A DNA stretch of 64,000 nucleotides from contig JAAEAF010001071.1 of the NCBI GenBank assembly GCA_011037195.1, positions 1-64,000 on the forward strand. The letters are read 5' to 3'. Positions 42,615 to 54,131 of this stretch are shown here, one piece after another. The notes under the pieces were generated by a model, which searched no databases, was not told the origin of the DNA, and worked only from the letters and a program-made list of their open reading frames with translations. Made by a program: the position numbers and the translations under genes. The DNA is from Triatoma infestans. Its lineage: Eukaryota > Arthropoda > Insecta > Hemiptera > Reduviidae. Positions within the stretch are counted from its first letter, which is position 1, and the number at the start of each line of letters is the position of its first letter.

Positions 42615-43318
42615 ACTTTTTCTTTTTGCGAGCATTACAAATTTTGGACATAAGAGTTTTCACCGGAAATATACGGTTTGAGATACCGGCAGTCGAAAAT
42701 ATGGTACCTGTATAAATTTAGTGTCTGTGTGTATGTGATTGGAAAACCACACGAAGCTGAAGAAACTTGGTGCACTTGTTGTTTATTTACCCTTATTATT
42801 CTATCGACCAAGTGAGAAATAAAATAAGGGATGGCGGAACTAACTAACCCTCCCTCTTCCTCGTCGATTAGATCGACGATTTATGAGGGGATGTGTGGAA
42901 AGATTCTCGAAAAACCTACGGCCCAACCCTGCATTGCGGAGCAAAGTGTATCTGTGTGTGTATGTGTGTGTGTGTGTGGAAGCCATAGGTTACAAAATGT
43001 GTCCCCAGTTCGAGTGGCCAGAAAAAAGAAAGTAAAATGTTTGGGGGGCGCTAATAACCGCCGTAGTTGATGCGCCCGGAAAAAATTAAAAAAATAATAT
43101 AAAGGTTTTGGTCAAAGTCGGACGAACGGATGAACTATTTTACTGATTAAGATTTTCATTTATTATATCATAAAAAAAAAATCACTCAAGTAGGAAGGGA
43201 AGTGGGAGAGCGAAGTGAAGTTAGGCTTTCCCTTATAGTGCCATTACAATATATTGTAAGATTATATCGCCTGTAAGGGCGAGTAAGGGAAAGTCGTGTG
43301 TGAAGGTTTCTCAACAGA
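42615..43318 (-). mobile_element. Diverged HLE copy with an unclassified insert
   Basis: TTTTGGACATAAGAGTTTTCACCGG, TTTGAGATACCGGCAGTCGAAAA and GAAGCTGAAGAAACTTGGT form the left part; GGTCAAAGTCGGACGAACGGATGAAC, GTTAGGCTTTCCCTTATAGTGCC and GAGTAAGGGAAAGTCGTG form the right part. Between them (about 42800-43100) lies a GC-richer insert ending GTAGTTGATGCGCCCGG plus an A-rich tail, recalling SINE family 1 ends. The 79-codon ORF in the insert has no domain. Confidence 0.55.
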
Positions 43319-43344
43319 TTTTTTAATAAATTTAATTTATTATT

Positions 43345-43572
43345 ATTTTTTTTTTAATTTAAAGCGCGTCAACATTTATAGTCATTCGCAAGCGGAACTT
43401 TCTCAGAATGCACTGCCGGCCGTTGGACAATGTTCTGTCGTTACAGACAACACTGTCCATCACCGAACAGTGAGCTGTAGACGCTCGTAGGAAGAAAAAA
43501 TCTAAGGGCAGCACAGCTGCACTCGAATCCGGGTCCTCCGCGTTGGAGTACAGTGGGCTAACCCTTCCCTTA
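43345..43572 (-). mobile_element. SINE family 1, nearly complete
   Basis: Minus strand: tRNA-like head (TTAGCCCACTGTACTCC, B-box-like GGATTCGAGTGC), body with TGATGGACAGTGTTGTCTGTAACG, and end ATAAATGTTGACGCGC before an A/T-rich tail that runs into the adjoining HLE end. Confidence 0.85.
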
Positions 43573-43574
43573 AT

Positions 43575-44025
43575 TTAATTATTCTACAAGATTTCAGTAT
43601 TTGTAGGAAAAATATTAATTTGTATGAATTATTAAAAAAAAAAAAAGAAAAAAAAAAAGCTCTCTTATGGAGTTATATTGTAAACTAAAACTCAGCTGAA
43701 TATTTTAAATTCATGTTTTAATTTTAGCCAGTTAATTTGGCTCCGATTTATTCTTCAGTGTATAGAAGTCTGTATAAGTTAAACTGTAATTTTTATAAAA
43801 ATCTTTTTTTTTGTTTGTTTTATTACTGTTTATTTTGTTAATAATATTTTATAGATATGATTGTTTAACTCAATACCAGTTTTATAGACACAGGAACATA
43901 TTATCCAATTTTTTATTTATGCTATCTAGGAGGAGTATAAGGAAGAAATTGTTTGGATATATTTTTGAATCTACATTGCTACAGTCTAGTGATGATTTTT
44001 TTGTTAATAATAATAATAATAATAA
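43575..44025. other. AT-rich spacer
   Basis: No gene. (AAT)n at 44008-44028 precedes the LINE remnant. Confidence 0.5.
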
Positions 44026-44030
44026 TAATC

Positions 44031-44430
44031 CACACCATATTATAAGTATCAGCCAGCAACTATAATGGAGAATGAAAGCTGCAGACTTTATTGGGACAGA
44101 AATGTGATAACAGACCAGCATATCTCACACCATATCCTATTAGAAAAAGAAAAGAAAACTGTACATTTAATAGATGTGGCGGTCCCTAACACATGAAAAT
44201 TTGTCATCCACCTACAACAACAAAATTCAGAAATATATACAGCTTTCTAACGAAACTAAGCAAATGTGGAATGTGGGGATTGTAAGGATAGTTCCTATTG
44301 TCCTTTCATCAACAGGCGTGATTCCTACTTCTCTGAGGAGAAATATTCAGTCGCTATTTATTGATGAAAATTTATATATTAATCTGCAGAAGTTAGCTAT
44401 AAGTTGGTGGTCCAATTGATTGGACATAAT
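44031..44430 (+). pseudogene. LINE C-terminal remnant, possible restriction-like endonuclease domain
   Basis: YYKYQPATIMENESCRLYWDR, then LLEKEKKTVHLIDVAVPNT, reads to 44195, where a stop/frameshift occurs; the frame at 44174 continues NLSSTYNNKIQKY..QMWNVGIVRIVPIVLSSTGVIPTSL. This recalls a widespread insect retroelement C-terminus in which a PD..(D) pattern before DVAVP suggests a restriction-like endonuclease (as in R2/R4-type LINEs). Here the PD is replaced (SHHILLEKE), so the site would be dead. The clade is from memory of the family and uncertain. Confidence 0.6.
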
Positions 44431-44439
44431 CAATTGGAC

Positions 44440-46055
44440 ATAACATGCCACATAATGCGACATTTTTTAGGTTTCTTATCTAAAATAGTTAATTTATTTA
44501 GCTGTTCGAAAAAATTCCCAGCTATGTAATCCCCAGGATCTCACTGAGAATTCGTAATAATAATAATAATAATAATAATGTGAATAATACATCTTTGACA
44601 AGTAACAGGTATTTAAGTTATTTGAGCGGCAAAACAACCGCTTACAGAGACATATATTCACACAATATATATATATATATAAGTTGGGTTTGTTGTTCTG
44701 TGGAAACAAATGAGGAACATTCATCATTATAATTGGAAGTGGCTTCGGCACGATGCTTTAATTAATCTCCCATTGATTGGACATAATCAAACTCTGTGTT
44801 TATCTCATCTGTTCATATTAACACCTTTATATATATATACATCATTCGCTCGTTCATATTGTTAGTATATACCTACTAACACATAGACACACACACACAC
44901 ACACACACAACGCGCTAATAATGCATTTATGGTTGAATACATTAATGTGTTTTACGTATTAGTGAACACTACATTATGTGTATTGAAAAAAGAAAAAATA
45001 GCATGAATCCATTGTTTTCTTTTCTCTCGTTTGATTTTTGCATTTGACTGACACAATTAGTGATCATTGATGTAATTTTTTAAAATAATCAAATGTTAAT
45101 ATTAAAACATTTTTAATATTAATGTATGCAAAACATTGGAAAACAAGAAAAAATAAATAAATTTTATTACAGTTCTAATTTCAAGGCTGGTTTTTATACA
45201 AATTTTTCGATTAACCTTAAAATTTTTTCTGGCCCATCGACAACTTTGGTCACCGTAATATTATTTCTTTATTAGGTCCACTCCAGCAACAATGATTACT
45301 TCATTTTGTCTCTCTGCGATTCCGACGTAACTTGTATTAAATGCAGCATGGAAATTGGTGTTTAAAGCTTGCTGCTTCCTTTGGCCCAGATTAATCATAG
45401 AATTCAGTCGAAGGAATGAAGTGAATCGTATATGAATCGTCACCCCTTGTTTCATATATAAGCTTTCTGTACCCCACTCTTGTTAATAATAAATTGTCTC
45501 GCCCCCACCTGTATTTTTTTTTTTTTTGACAGTTCAATTTTATAAATACTATTCTTATATTATAATTAACTTAATGGACCGTAAAATGACTGTAATTAGT
45601 ATAATAATAGGCAAATTTAAAATAATCTTTAAAAAAAAATGCAACAAAACAAACATTCAACACACATAACAATACATAGTCTTTACTTATAAATAATATC
45701 CTTGCAATTCATTTATTGGATTTCAAAACTATATTATATATTTTGTGTATTCTTAACGGAAAAATGAAATATTTATTATGATAGAATATCAAATACATTT
45801 AAATTAATCTTTAAAAAAAATGCAAAAAAAACAATACATATTTAATAATACATAGTACTATTTTAGTATGATGTGGGTGGGCTTGTTTTTCTCCACATAT
45901 CTTTTCAAACCGAGATATGATGCCTTAAAAAAAAATGTGAATACCACCTCTAACTGCGTGTATGTACAGACATATAACTACAAAACAGAAATTAACTAAT
46001 CAATATGATAGAAATGGCATCAAATATTTTTATAAAAAAAAATTTGATAACATCG
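44440..46055. other. AT-rich spacer with microsatellites
   Basis: GATTGGACATAATCAA occurs three times (44417, 44435 and 44774 area). (TAA)n at 44554-44578, (TA)n near 44670, (AC)n at 44887-44908. Two near-identical AT-rich stretches (TCTTTAAAAAAAATGCAA..ACAATACATA) lie near 45625-45680 and 45808-45850. No gene. Confidence 0.55.
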
Positions 46056-46059
46056 ACTA

Positions 46060-46633
46060 CACATACGTATATATTAAGGAGGTACATATTTGATTTGAAA
46101 CATTTCTCATCATTCCATGATTCATTTTATAATTCATCCTCATATTAGATTCATCTTCATTTTAGGCGGCTTTTTTTGGTGAAGGGGTGGGGATTTATGT
46201 TGTCCTATAACGTGCTAATCTAGTTTACTATACAATTCTATCATCTATATAATATTAATAAGTATTTAATATGTTACCGAAATTTCGAGTTTGAAGTAAA
46301 AGTGAAAATAGGGTTGACCGAAGACTTTACTGAATAGTTTTCAGTTTTCTGCGCTTTTATTCAAGAAAACTTCGACAGGTTTCATTAAACTTTAGTATTC
46401 TGATTATATACATACAGAGATCTATCACTTTTTGGTTTGAAACGTTTTCCAAGGAAAATTAATTTAATAGAAGTTTTGAGAGGGGGGGAGGGGAGGTTAT
46501 GCTTTTCACAAAAAATTAATTTTATACAGATTAGATTCAACATCTCGCAAGAATTATAAATTTGTAAAGAATTAGTCAATTTTAACAATGTAAAATGATG
46601 TAAGAGAAAGTTGTGTGGGTGTTCCATACCACA
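46060..46633 (-). mobile_element. HLE copy lacking the hairpin half
   Basis: TTTGAAACATTTCTC, GGTGAAGGGGTGGGG, ATATGTTACCGAAATTTCGAGTTTGAAG, GGTTGACCGAAGACTTTACTGAA, then a second module and the end GATGTAAGAGAAAGTTGTG, TTCCATACCACA. A LINE remnant begins about 15 bases later. Confidence 0.75.
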
Positions 46634-46649
46634 TTTTTTTTTTCATTAA

Positions 46650-48270
46650 GTAGGGACCTTAGCTATTGACGAGATTTGGGTAGGATTTACGGATTTATGG
46701 TGCCGAAATGTACCCCTTTCTTTTATCATGTGGACCATTACTTGGGCACACTTCGATTCCATTTGCGATGGAGGCTAAGTACCTTGGTGTTACTTTTGAC
46801 CTCAGACTCACTTGGAATCAACACATTGACAAAATTTCTCACAAGGCCGATGCGTCATTTAGTAGGTGCAGACGGCTTTGTGGGAGAAACTGGAGCTTGC
46901 GCCCAAGTTTGTCATTATGCATCTATACCGGGATCATCAGACCCATGGTCACATATGGGTCGGTGGTTTGGTGGACCAAGATGCTGCAGAAGGAGGCGGT
47001 GGAAAGGCTTGGTGGGATCCAAAGGCGAGCATGCCTGGGTTCCACGGGGGCCATGAAAACCACCCCGACTGCGGCGTTGGAAGTCCTCCTCAATCTATCA
47101 CCATTACACATTCTCGTTCAAGGCGAAGCCAGAATGGGAATACATAGGCTCCTGCAGGGGCCGCCTCCCATCACCTCTAGGCATGATCGTAATAACCAGA
47201 GGTTGATTGAGGAAATCAAGGCGGACTATCTTCTGGGGATGCCAACGGATAGGATGGTTCCTAAGTATTTCTTCGAAAGGAACTTCCATATTGTCATACC
47301 GAGCAGAGGCGAATGGGGCTGCGACCCACCCCTGTTCGGTAACTCGATCTGGTATACAGATGGATCCAAAACTCCGACTGGGGTCGGAGCTGGGGTCTAC
47401 GGGGGCAGGCCTAAAGTTAAAATTAAGGCCAGCCTAGGGAAGTACGCCTCGGTCTTTCAGGCTGAAGTCGTGGCGTTACAACTCTGCGCTAGGGAGATTA
47501 TAAGGCAAAGGATAATGGGTAGAAGAGTGGCCATATACTCCGACAGTCAGGCAGCCCTGAAGGCACTTTCCTCACACCAAATAGTCTCAAGACTGGTGTG
47601 GGACTGCCTACTTGCCCTCACCGAGGTGGGTACTCGGAATAAACTGATACTCGCCTGGGTGCCGGGACATGCGGGGTTCCTGGGCAATGAGAGGGCGGAT
47701 GCCCTAGCGAGGGAGGGCTCGCAGGATACCTTTATAGGCCCCGAACCCTTCTGCGGCTTGTCCAGGAGCCTCATTCAAACTTCTATCAGGGGGTGGATAG
47801 AAGATCAGCGTCTGCGTTGGTGGGAGGGAACACCAGGACAGAGGCAGGCAAAGCTCTTCATTAAAAGACATTTGCCTAAATTTACCAGAGACCTACTGAG
47901 CCAGACCCGAAGGGATATAAGGTTAATTGTGGCTCTACTAACAAGGCATTGTAGGCTGAACAGACACATGCACCACCTACAACTTGCGGATAGTGCGGTA
48001 TGCCGATTCTGCAAGGTAGAGGAAGAAACCCCGCCGCACATCCTTTGTGAGTGCGCCGGCCTGGCGAGGATTAGGTTTCTTCAATTGGGGACAGGCAATC
48101 CAGAAGCTAGAAGCTTCATGACGGAGCCGCTCTCAGCTTTGCTAGGACTGATCAGGAGGGCAAAGCTGGGGGTTGTGCTGTAATTTAAGGGGATCCACAA
48201 TAGACCTCGATTTGCAGTTCGCAGTGGAATGAGGCTCCCCCCCCCGCTTCTAATCCTTATCATGTGGATC
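46650..48270 (+). pseudogene. LINE family D: RT thumb, RNase H and zinc knuckle, 491-codon ORF
   Basis: This is the longest retroelement ORF in the window (46708-48183). Residues about 22-90 match the region after the RT catalytic box (AKYLGVTFDLRLTWNQHI, YGSVVWW). RNase H spans about 213-335 with D218 (YTDGS), E253 (FQAE), D279 (YSDSQAA) and D331 (NERADALA): all four catalytic acids are kept. The C-terminal knuckle is C432-x2-C435-x8-H444-x4-C449. RNase H would degrade the RNA strand after reverse transcription. RT fingers and palm, endonuclease and ORF1 are absent, and a frameshift probably lies near the start. After the stop come CACAATAGACCTCG, CGCAGTGG and a C-run, the shared family D 3' end. 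5'-truncated and non-autonomous. Confidence 0.9.
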
Positions 48271-48274
48271 TTAG

Positions 48275-48585
48275 AAGGGGCAGTAGGAGGCTACTATGAA
48301 GAAGTTTTGTCTGTGGAATCTGTGTAAAGGAGACAGGCAAACATTATCAAAATATGGTCTTGATTATGTGGAACTTATGAAGGGGTAATATGGAGCTGTT
48401 ATGGAGGAAGGTTGGATAGAGAGTTCACGGAGGTGGGGTGAACGTTACACTATGACCAATATGTGTCTCTTAGTGGGGGAGGCGTAATCGTGAGGTAGTC
48501 AGGATGATAGGGCATACTAAGGTCTGTCAATACACTCCAATACAAATTATCAGTGGTGGTGCCCTTTTTTCATAATACTATCACA
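48275..48585. other. GC-richer spacer
   Basis: A G-rich stretch between two LINE remnants; I see no domain in any frame. It may be upstream sequence of the family A LINE. Confidence 0.35.
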
Positions 48586-48589
48586 TTTA

Positions 48590-49640
48590 TAAATTAGGGT
48601 ATATGTATACTGATTTATTTAAAAATGGCACTTAGGCAGAGAGGAGATCGAGGTAGTTATAAATCGAGGTAGAAGCGATTATAAATATTTAGGGTTCCGT
48701 CTTATCTCTTCTCTTTCCTTAAGCAAACATCTTACAGATAGGGTAAACAAAGTGAAAATGGGTTTAAACACCATATGGCGACAGTTCATTGAAATAAAGA
48801 TATTTCGTACCCGTCAAAATTACGTATCTTTAAGTCAGTTAGCAAATCTATGCTGTGCTACGGCGTGCAAGTATGCGGTGGTGAAATGCATAAAGATGTC
48901 GAGAAATTATTGCGCTTTTTCGCAAAAAAAAAATTATTCAGGCTGCCTCAGTGCACTCCTTCGGCTTTTCTTTATGTTGAGACAAATCTACATCCCATTT
49001 TCCTATACACTGTTAAACTGCATTTTAAATATTTAACTAAAATTCTCTCTTATCCGGAAAATAGATTACCCAAAATCTTGGCCTTAGAAATAATTGAAAA
49101 AGAAATATTCTGGGTTCATGAAATTAAACAGCATATTAATCAATTTAATTTAAATATAAGATTAAATCATAACAATTGCAATAATATTGATTTATGGAAC
49201 AATAGTGACTGTAGAGTGCAGCACTTACAAATATTTGATTTATTCAGAAAACTTTCCTCTCTATAGAGAATTAAAGATCAACTTTAAAAACTATCATTAT
49301 TTATTTGGTTCTGCACTTTCATGGGACAATATCGGTTGATTGTCAGATGTAGGGGGGGGGGATGTGATAAATTTAAATTATAAATATTTCAAACAAGATA
49401 ATATTAAATGTGAACTGTGTGGGGATATAGAAATAGAAGATCTATTTCACTTTTTAGCAGCATGTCCAGCGTTAAGCGATGTAAGGCAAAATTGTTATTT
49501 TAATAAAGATTTTCTGACTAGCGAGGCTATATTAGATTATATTAATGATAAAGACTGGGACGCCTTATTAGCAAAATATTGTAAATATGCTCACACGTAT
49601 AGGAGGTCTAAATTAGTTAGCTAAATTACAAATTATTCTA
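48590..49640 (+). pseudogene. LINE family A: RT thumb to zinc knuckle, broken
   Basis: Segments in order across three frames: DYKYLGFRLISS (about 48670-48720), KVKMGLNTIWRQF, MLCYGVQVCGGEMHKDVEKL (from 48850), FRLPQCTPSAFLYVETNLHP, LPKILALEIIEKEIFWVHE, and a C-terminal knuckle CELCGDIEIEDLFHFLAACP (from about 49410) followed by DKDWDALLAKYCKYAH. The short frames at 48752, 48850 and 49340 are pieces of one former ORF2. It is homologous to the minus-strand remnant at 2.9 kb. The LINE clade is not determined. Confidence 0.75.
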
Positions 49641-49791
49641 TTATTATTGTGTATTAGTAATTTATGGTTTAGTTAGTTTATTATTTCATGAAAAAGTCCA
49701 AGACTCTCCTCTGACGGTGTGTGAGCAAGAGTTTGTCTTTAGCTCAAGTTATTTTAGGTCGTCATTTATACTAACAAGTTTTTTCATTTTT

Positions 49792-49826
49792 ACTTTCTCT
49801 TACTCCCCAGTGATTTTTAGCAAATG

Positions 49827-49868
<42 letters not shown>

Positions 49869-51057
49869 ATGGCGTAACAGCATAGCTCAAAAACGAAAAA
49901 CCGTAGAAAGTTGAACCTTGATATTCCGCTTAGGTATCACCATGGCATCTGACAGTAGGTCATCTGTCAAAATTCCTAAACCGGAAGTACCCCTTTACTT
50001 GTTTTTTTTTTTACTTGTTTTGCGTTTTACTAAAAAATGGCTCCAACGATATTCTTCAAACTTGTTATGTCAACTACACATACAAAGAGCTTTTATTTGA
50101 AATGTTTCTCTGTGAAAATTCATTTAAGGGCAGTTACGGGGGTGGGGTGGGGTTAGTTTTCATCTAAAGTGCTATTTCAGTTTATTAAACAATTCTATCA
50201 TCTAAATAATGTTATTTAAAATTGAATATGTTGTTGAAATTCTGAGTTTCAAAAAATTCGGATAACCGGAAGTGCGTTTACATTACCACTTTACTAAATG
50301 ATTTGTTTTCACTTTTTCGCGATTTTCTCAAAACTGTTCCCGACAATTTTCTTGAAACTTCATATTTAAACTAAACATACAAAGATCTACAACTTTTATT
50401 TAAAATATTTCTCTGGGAAAATTCATTTAAGGGCACTTTTGCATGAGGGGTGGGGTTATATGTTTCTCTAAAGTGCTATCATAGTTGATTATACAATTCT
50501 ACCATCCAAACAAAATTAATTAGAAATAAATCTCTCTTTCTCTCCTTGGCGTTGCAACCCTTTAGTGCGTCCTAACCTCCTCAATGAGCTTCCTCCAACC
50601 GTCTCTGCTTTATGCGGCTGCTTTCCAGTTGCGGACACCCAACAGGTTCCTAGCATTACTGGAGATACTATCCTGCCATCTTAATTTCAGCCTAACGATT
50701 TTTCTTGAGCCACCTATTGCTCCCTCGAGTAACTTTTTTGGAACCTCTCCTTCCCTCATTCTTACAAAGTGACCTGCCCATCTTAGTCTGTTTAGCTTTA
50801 TGGTACTCACTATATCTGGTTCCCCAAACATTTCATACAATTCCTTATTTTTCCTTCTTCTCCAAAATTAGAAATAAATAAATGGCCAAAATTCCGAGTT
50901 TCAAGAAAATTAGTAAACCGGAAGTGCGTTTTTACTGGACAGTTCTTTTTCAGTTTTCGACGAATTTCATTAAATTTGGTACACTAACTATAAAATTTGT
51001 GAATTATAATTTTGAGAACTGGAGTAAGAGAAAGTTGTGTGAATGTTTCACACCAGA
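49792..51057 (-). mobile_element. HLE copy carrying an RTE insertion
   Basis: Hairpin ACTTTCTCTTACTCCCC, with a deletion of the next 110 or so bases; GT run 49829-49866; AACAGCATAGCTC; two modules with AAACCGGAAGTACC, TAACCGGAAGTGCG and AAACCGGAAGTGCG; end GGAGTAAGAGAAAGTTGTG, TTTCACACCAGA. An RTE-like fragment splits the second module at 50532-50865. Confidence 0.88.
50532..50865 (-). pseudogene. RTE-like LINE fragment with 14-bp target duplication
   Basis: The minus strand encodes MYEMFGEPDIVSTIKLNRLRW, AGHFVRMREGEVPKKLLEG and NARNLLGVRNW, homologous to the RTE C-terminus at 19.7-20.0 kb. AATTAGAAATAAAT flanks it on both sides (50518-50531 and 50866-50879), and the HLE sequence is continuous across it. 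A 334-bp 5'-truncated insertion. The left end (CTCTCTTTCTCTCC) is its 3' terminus. Confidence 0.9.
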
Positions 51058-51059
51058 TT

Positions 51060-51580
51060 TTTTACTTTTAATTAAAGGAAGTTTAATTTTATTTTTTATG
51101 TTGTAAAAATACTATAAAAATTAATAAAGACTAATTATTATTATTATTATTATTTATTTATTTAGATTTATGCACCATTGGTCTTAGAATGTTATGTGAT
51201 GTAAAGAAAGCTCTAAATTCTGCAAAATTTTCGTAAAGAAAAAAGATCAGATCTTTGTTACTATATTTATGATATCGAACACAAATAAATTCTGAAGATT
51301 CACGTGTTCTGTATGTTCTCATAACATTTAAAAATGATGAACTTTAAAATAGGTTATTGAACTTTAAATAATATTAAAAAGTACTGAAAGAAACTCTCAG
51401 GTCAAACCGTTCATCCATAATATTATTTTTTTGTACTTCATCTATCTTTTTTAAACGGCCAAAAAAAAAAAAAAATTGTTCAAAAGTTTAAAATTTATAC
51501 AGTTCAATTGATATTATAGGCCTTTGAAGTTTATTTCTCTTTCATTTTCTAAGTATTAGAAATATTTAGCGGCTTTAAAT
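51060..51580. other. AT-rich spacer
   Basis: (ATT)n at 51133-51165; no gene or recognised repeat. Confidence 0.5.
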
Positions 51581-51585
51581 TTTTT

Positions 51586-52615
51586 ACTTTCTTTTATTCC
51601 TCTTGGTAAGGGGTCGGTGGGATGGGGATATTACGATCGTTTCATAATTTTTGAATTGAATTTTCATCGGAAATACGTTTTGAGGTGCCTTGAGTACGAA
51701 AAAACGATTTTTTTTTTTTTTTTTAGCGAAAAGTCTGTGTTTGAAGAAAAATCGCAGTAAGGACAAACTTGATATTCCGTTTAGGTACAACTCGTGCCTG
51801 AGATAAATAGATAGTTTTTCAATTTATTCGCGATTTTCCCCTAAACGGCTCCCAACTATTTCCTTTAAACTTGGACTGCTAACTGCATCAATATAAACCT
51901 ATCACTTTTGTTTGGAACATTATTATTCCGAAAATATCTGATGTGTCACACAACTTTCTCTTACTCCTGTTCTTAAAATTATAATTGACAAATGTTATAG
52001 TCTGTGTACCAAATGTAACGAAATTCGTCGATAACTGAAAAAGCTGTTCAGTAAAAGCGCACTTCTGGCTTACTAATTTTCTTGAAACTTTGGCTATCTA
52101 TTTATTTCTAATTAATTTTGTTTGGAAGATAGAAATGTATAATTAACTATGATACCATTTTAGAGGAAGCTATAATCCCACCCCTCTCCTAAAAGTGCCC
52201 TTAAATGAACTTTTCCAGAGAAATGTTTCAAATAAAAGATGTAGATCATTGCATGTTTAGTTTATATACAAAGTTTCAACAAATTCGTCTGAGACATTTT
52301 TTAGAATATCGCGCTAAAGTGAAAAAAATCATTTAGTAAAGTGGTAAAACAAACGCACTTCCGGTTATCCGATTTTTTTCAAACTTGGAATTTCAACAAC
52401 ATATTTAATTCTAATTAATATTATTTAGATGACAGAATTGTCTAATAAACTAAAATAGCAGTTAAGATGAAAACCTAATCCCAACCCTCCTCCAGATGTG
52501 CCATTAAATGAATTTTTCCAGAGAAATATTTCAAATAAAAGTTGTATCTCGTTGTATGCGTAATTGATATACCAAGTTTAAAGAAAAGCATCGGAGCCAT
52601 TTTTGAGAAAAACGC

Positions 52616-52662
<47 letters not shown>

Positions 52663-53230
52663 TGTAAAGTGGTACTTTTGGTTGAGGAATTTTGACAGAT
52701 AACGTACAGTCAGTCAGATCCCATGGTGATACCTAAACGGAATATCAAGTTTCAGCTTTCTAAGGTTTTTCGTTTTTGAGCTATGCTGTTCAAATATACA
52801 CAGACGCGCGCGCGCACACACACACACACACAAGCATCCATACAGACCATTTGCTAATAAAAATCACTATTTTGGACTCAGGGGATTTCAGAACGGTTAT
52901 TTCCGGTGAAAATTCGATATCGAAAAATTTGACACGATTACAATACTTCCTCTTACTAGGAGTAAGAGAAAGTAAAAATTGTGGAATCTGTGGTGTTGAA
53001 TATTAAATGTTATATAGGATTGTTTCAATGTTATATTGGCACTCTCTTCTCGACTCCGTTGTAATTACTTCTATACTTGCATGAATAGTTGTTTCTTTCC
53101 CCCACCACTTCTATATTTAACGTTAAGATAAATAATAAAATTTGAATTTTAATGAAAATTTATCACTTTATTATATAATTTTGTTAACAGCAAGAAGAGA
53201 ATGTCGTGTGTGTGAGTGTTTCACACTAGG
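51586..53230 (-). mobile_element. HLE copy (outer), split by an opposite-strand HLE copy
   Basis: Left part 51586-51936: hairpin side ACTTTCTTTTATTCCTCTTGGTAAGG, ATTTTCATCGGAAATACG, AACTTGATATTCCGTTTAGGTAC, then a diverged module. Right part 52974-53230: ATAAAATTTGAATTTTAATG..TTATCACTTTATTATATAATTTTG..GAGAATGTCGTGTGTG, TTTCACACTAGG. The older sublineage by divergence. Confidence 0.75.
51937..52973 (+). mobile_element. HLE copy (inner), complete
   Basis: TCTGATGTGTCACACAA then CTTTCTCTTACTCCTG; two modules with CACTTCTGGCTTACTAA and CACTTCCGGTTATCCG; a pure A-run of about 38 (52625-52661); AACGGAATATCAAG; GCGCGCGC plus a CA run; and the perfect 3' hairpin CTCTTACTAGGAGTAAGAG ending AAAGT. Inserted in an AT-rich spot of the outer copy. 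Confidence 0.9.
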
Positions 53231-53234
53231 TTTT

Positions 53235-54130
53235 TTTCCTTTTGCTTTAATTTATTTAAAGAATGTAAAGTACGTACAATTGAAGAAGATTCATCAGATT
53301 GCATATTTTATTTTATCAAATTAAATAGAAACATTATTTTTTTTTTCTCTATACTACTCCATATAAATAAAGAACTAGGTGTTTGTCCCAGGAGAAATTT
53401 TATATACTTACATTAATCTAGGTAACATTTGTATATTTCACTCACCTGTAACCCACTTCTATCTTATATATTGACAAAACAAAGCGCTCATATTTAACAT
53501 TCTTTACAGAGAAATTCTTCAATTGATTCTTGAACAAAATTATCTAACTTTAATCATGTGTAGGAATTCTTTAACTGTATCTAAACATACCTGCTTTCTC
53601 ATCACACACACACACACACATACACACACTGAATATATATAATATTCAGTAAAATATTAAGTATTTTCTTTGGAATTGATATCAGAATGAAAAATGTATT
53701 TTCCTTGCTTTTTCTACCGCCTTCTTTTTTCTTTCTTTTTTCCTGTTCGAATTTCCACGTTATATATTCATAATATATTAGAATATTTTCCGCTCATCTC
53801 AAAATATATATTATAACAGTAAATATATGTATGGTATATTTATTTCAAATAGCCTTTTGTATGTTACTTTGAGAGAAATTTTAGTTTTTCTATTATCAAC
53901 TTTTACAAACTTGGTTCTATCTTATCAAGTTTGTTGCATGTTGTTTGTAGAGGGAGGGGCTAAAAAAAAAACCCATACCCACTGCTCTTGAAAGCTTGAA
54001 ACGCTCTATTATGGCTGTCTTAGGTATTAGTGTTTATACAAAAAATGTAAACATCTGTAAAGTGTCCAATGAGTTTGCCACGTATTATTGAAGGGTGTCA
54101 ATGTTAAGTGTAATTGGCGTTGTTTTTTTG
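53235..54130. other. AT-rich spacer
   Basis: CA run at 53603-53630; otherwise nothing recognised. Confidence 0.5.
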
Positions 54131-54131
54131 T

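Noticed and set aside
42831..43070. 79-codon ORF with a CVCVCV stretch
   Set aside because: The CV repeat is a translated GT microsatellite; many similar frames occur at HLE microsatellites.
46676..47056. 126-codon plus-strand ORF overlapping the LINE
   Set aside because: It is the alternate frame of the family D LINE ORF and has no domain; only its first part may be the same protein before a frameshift.
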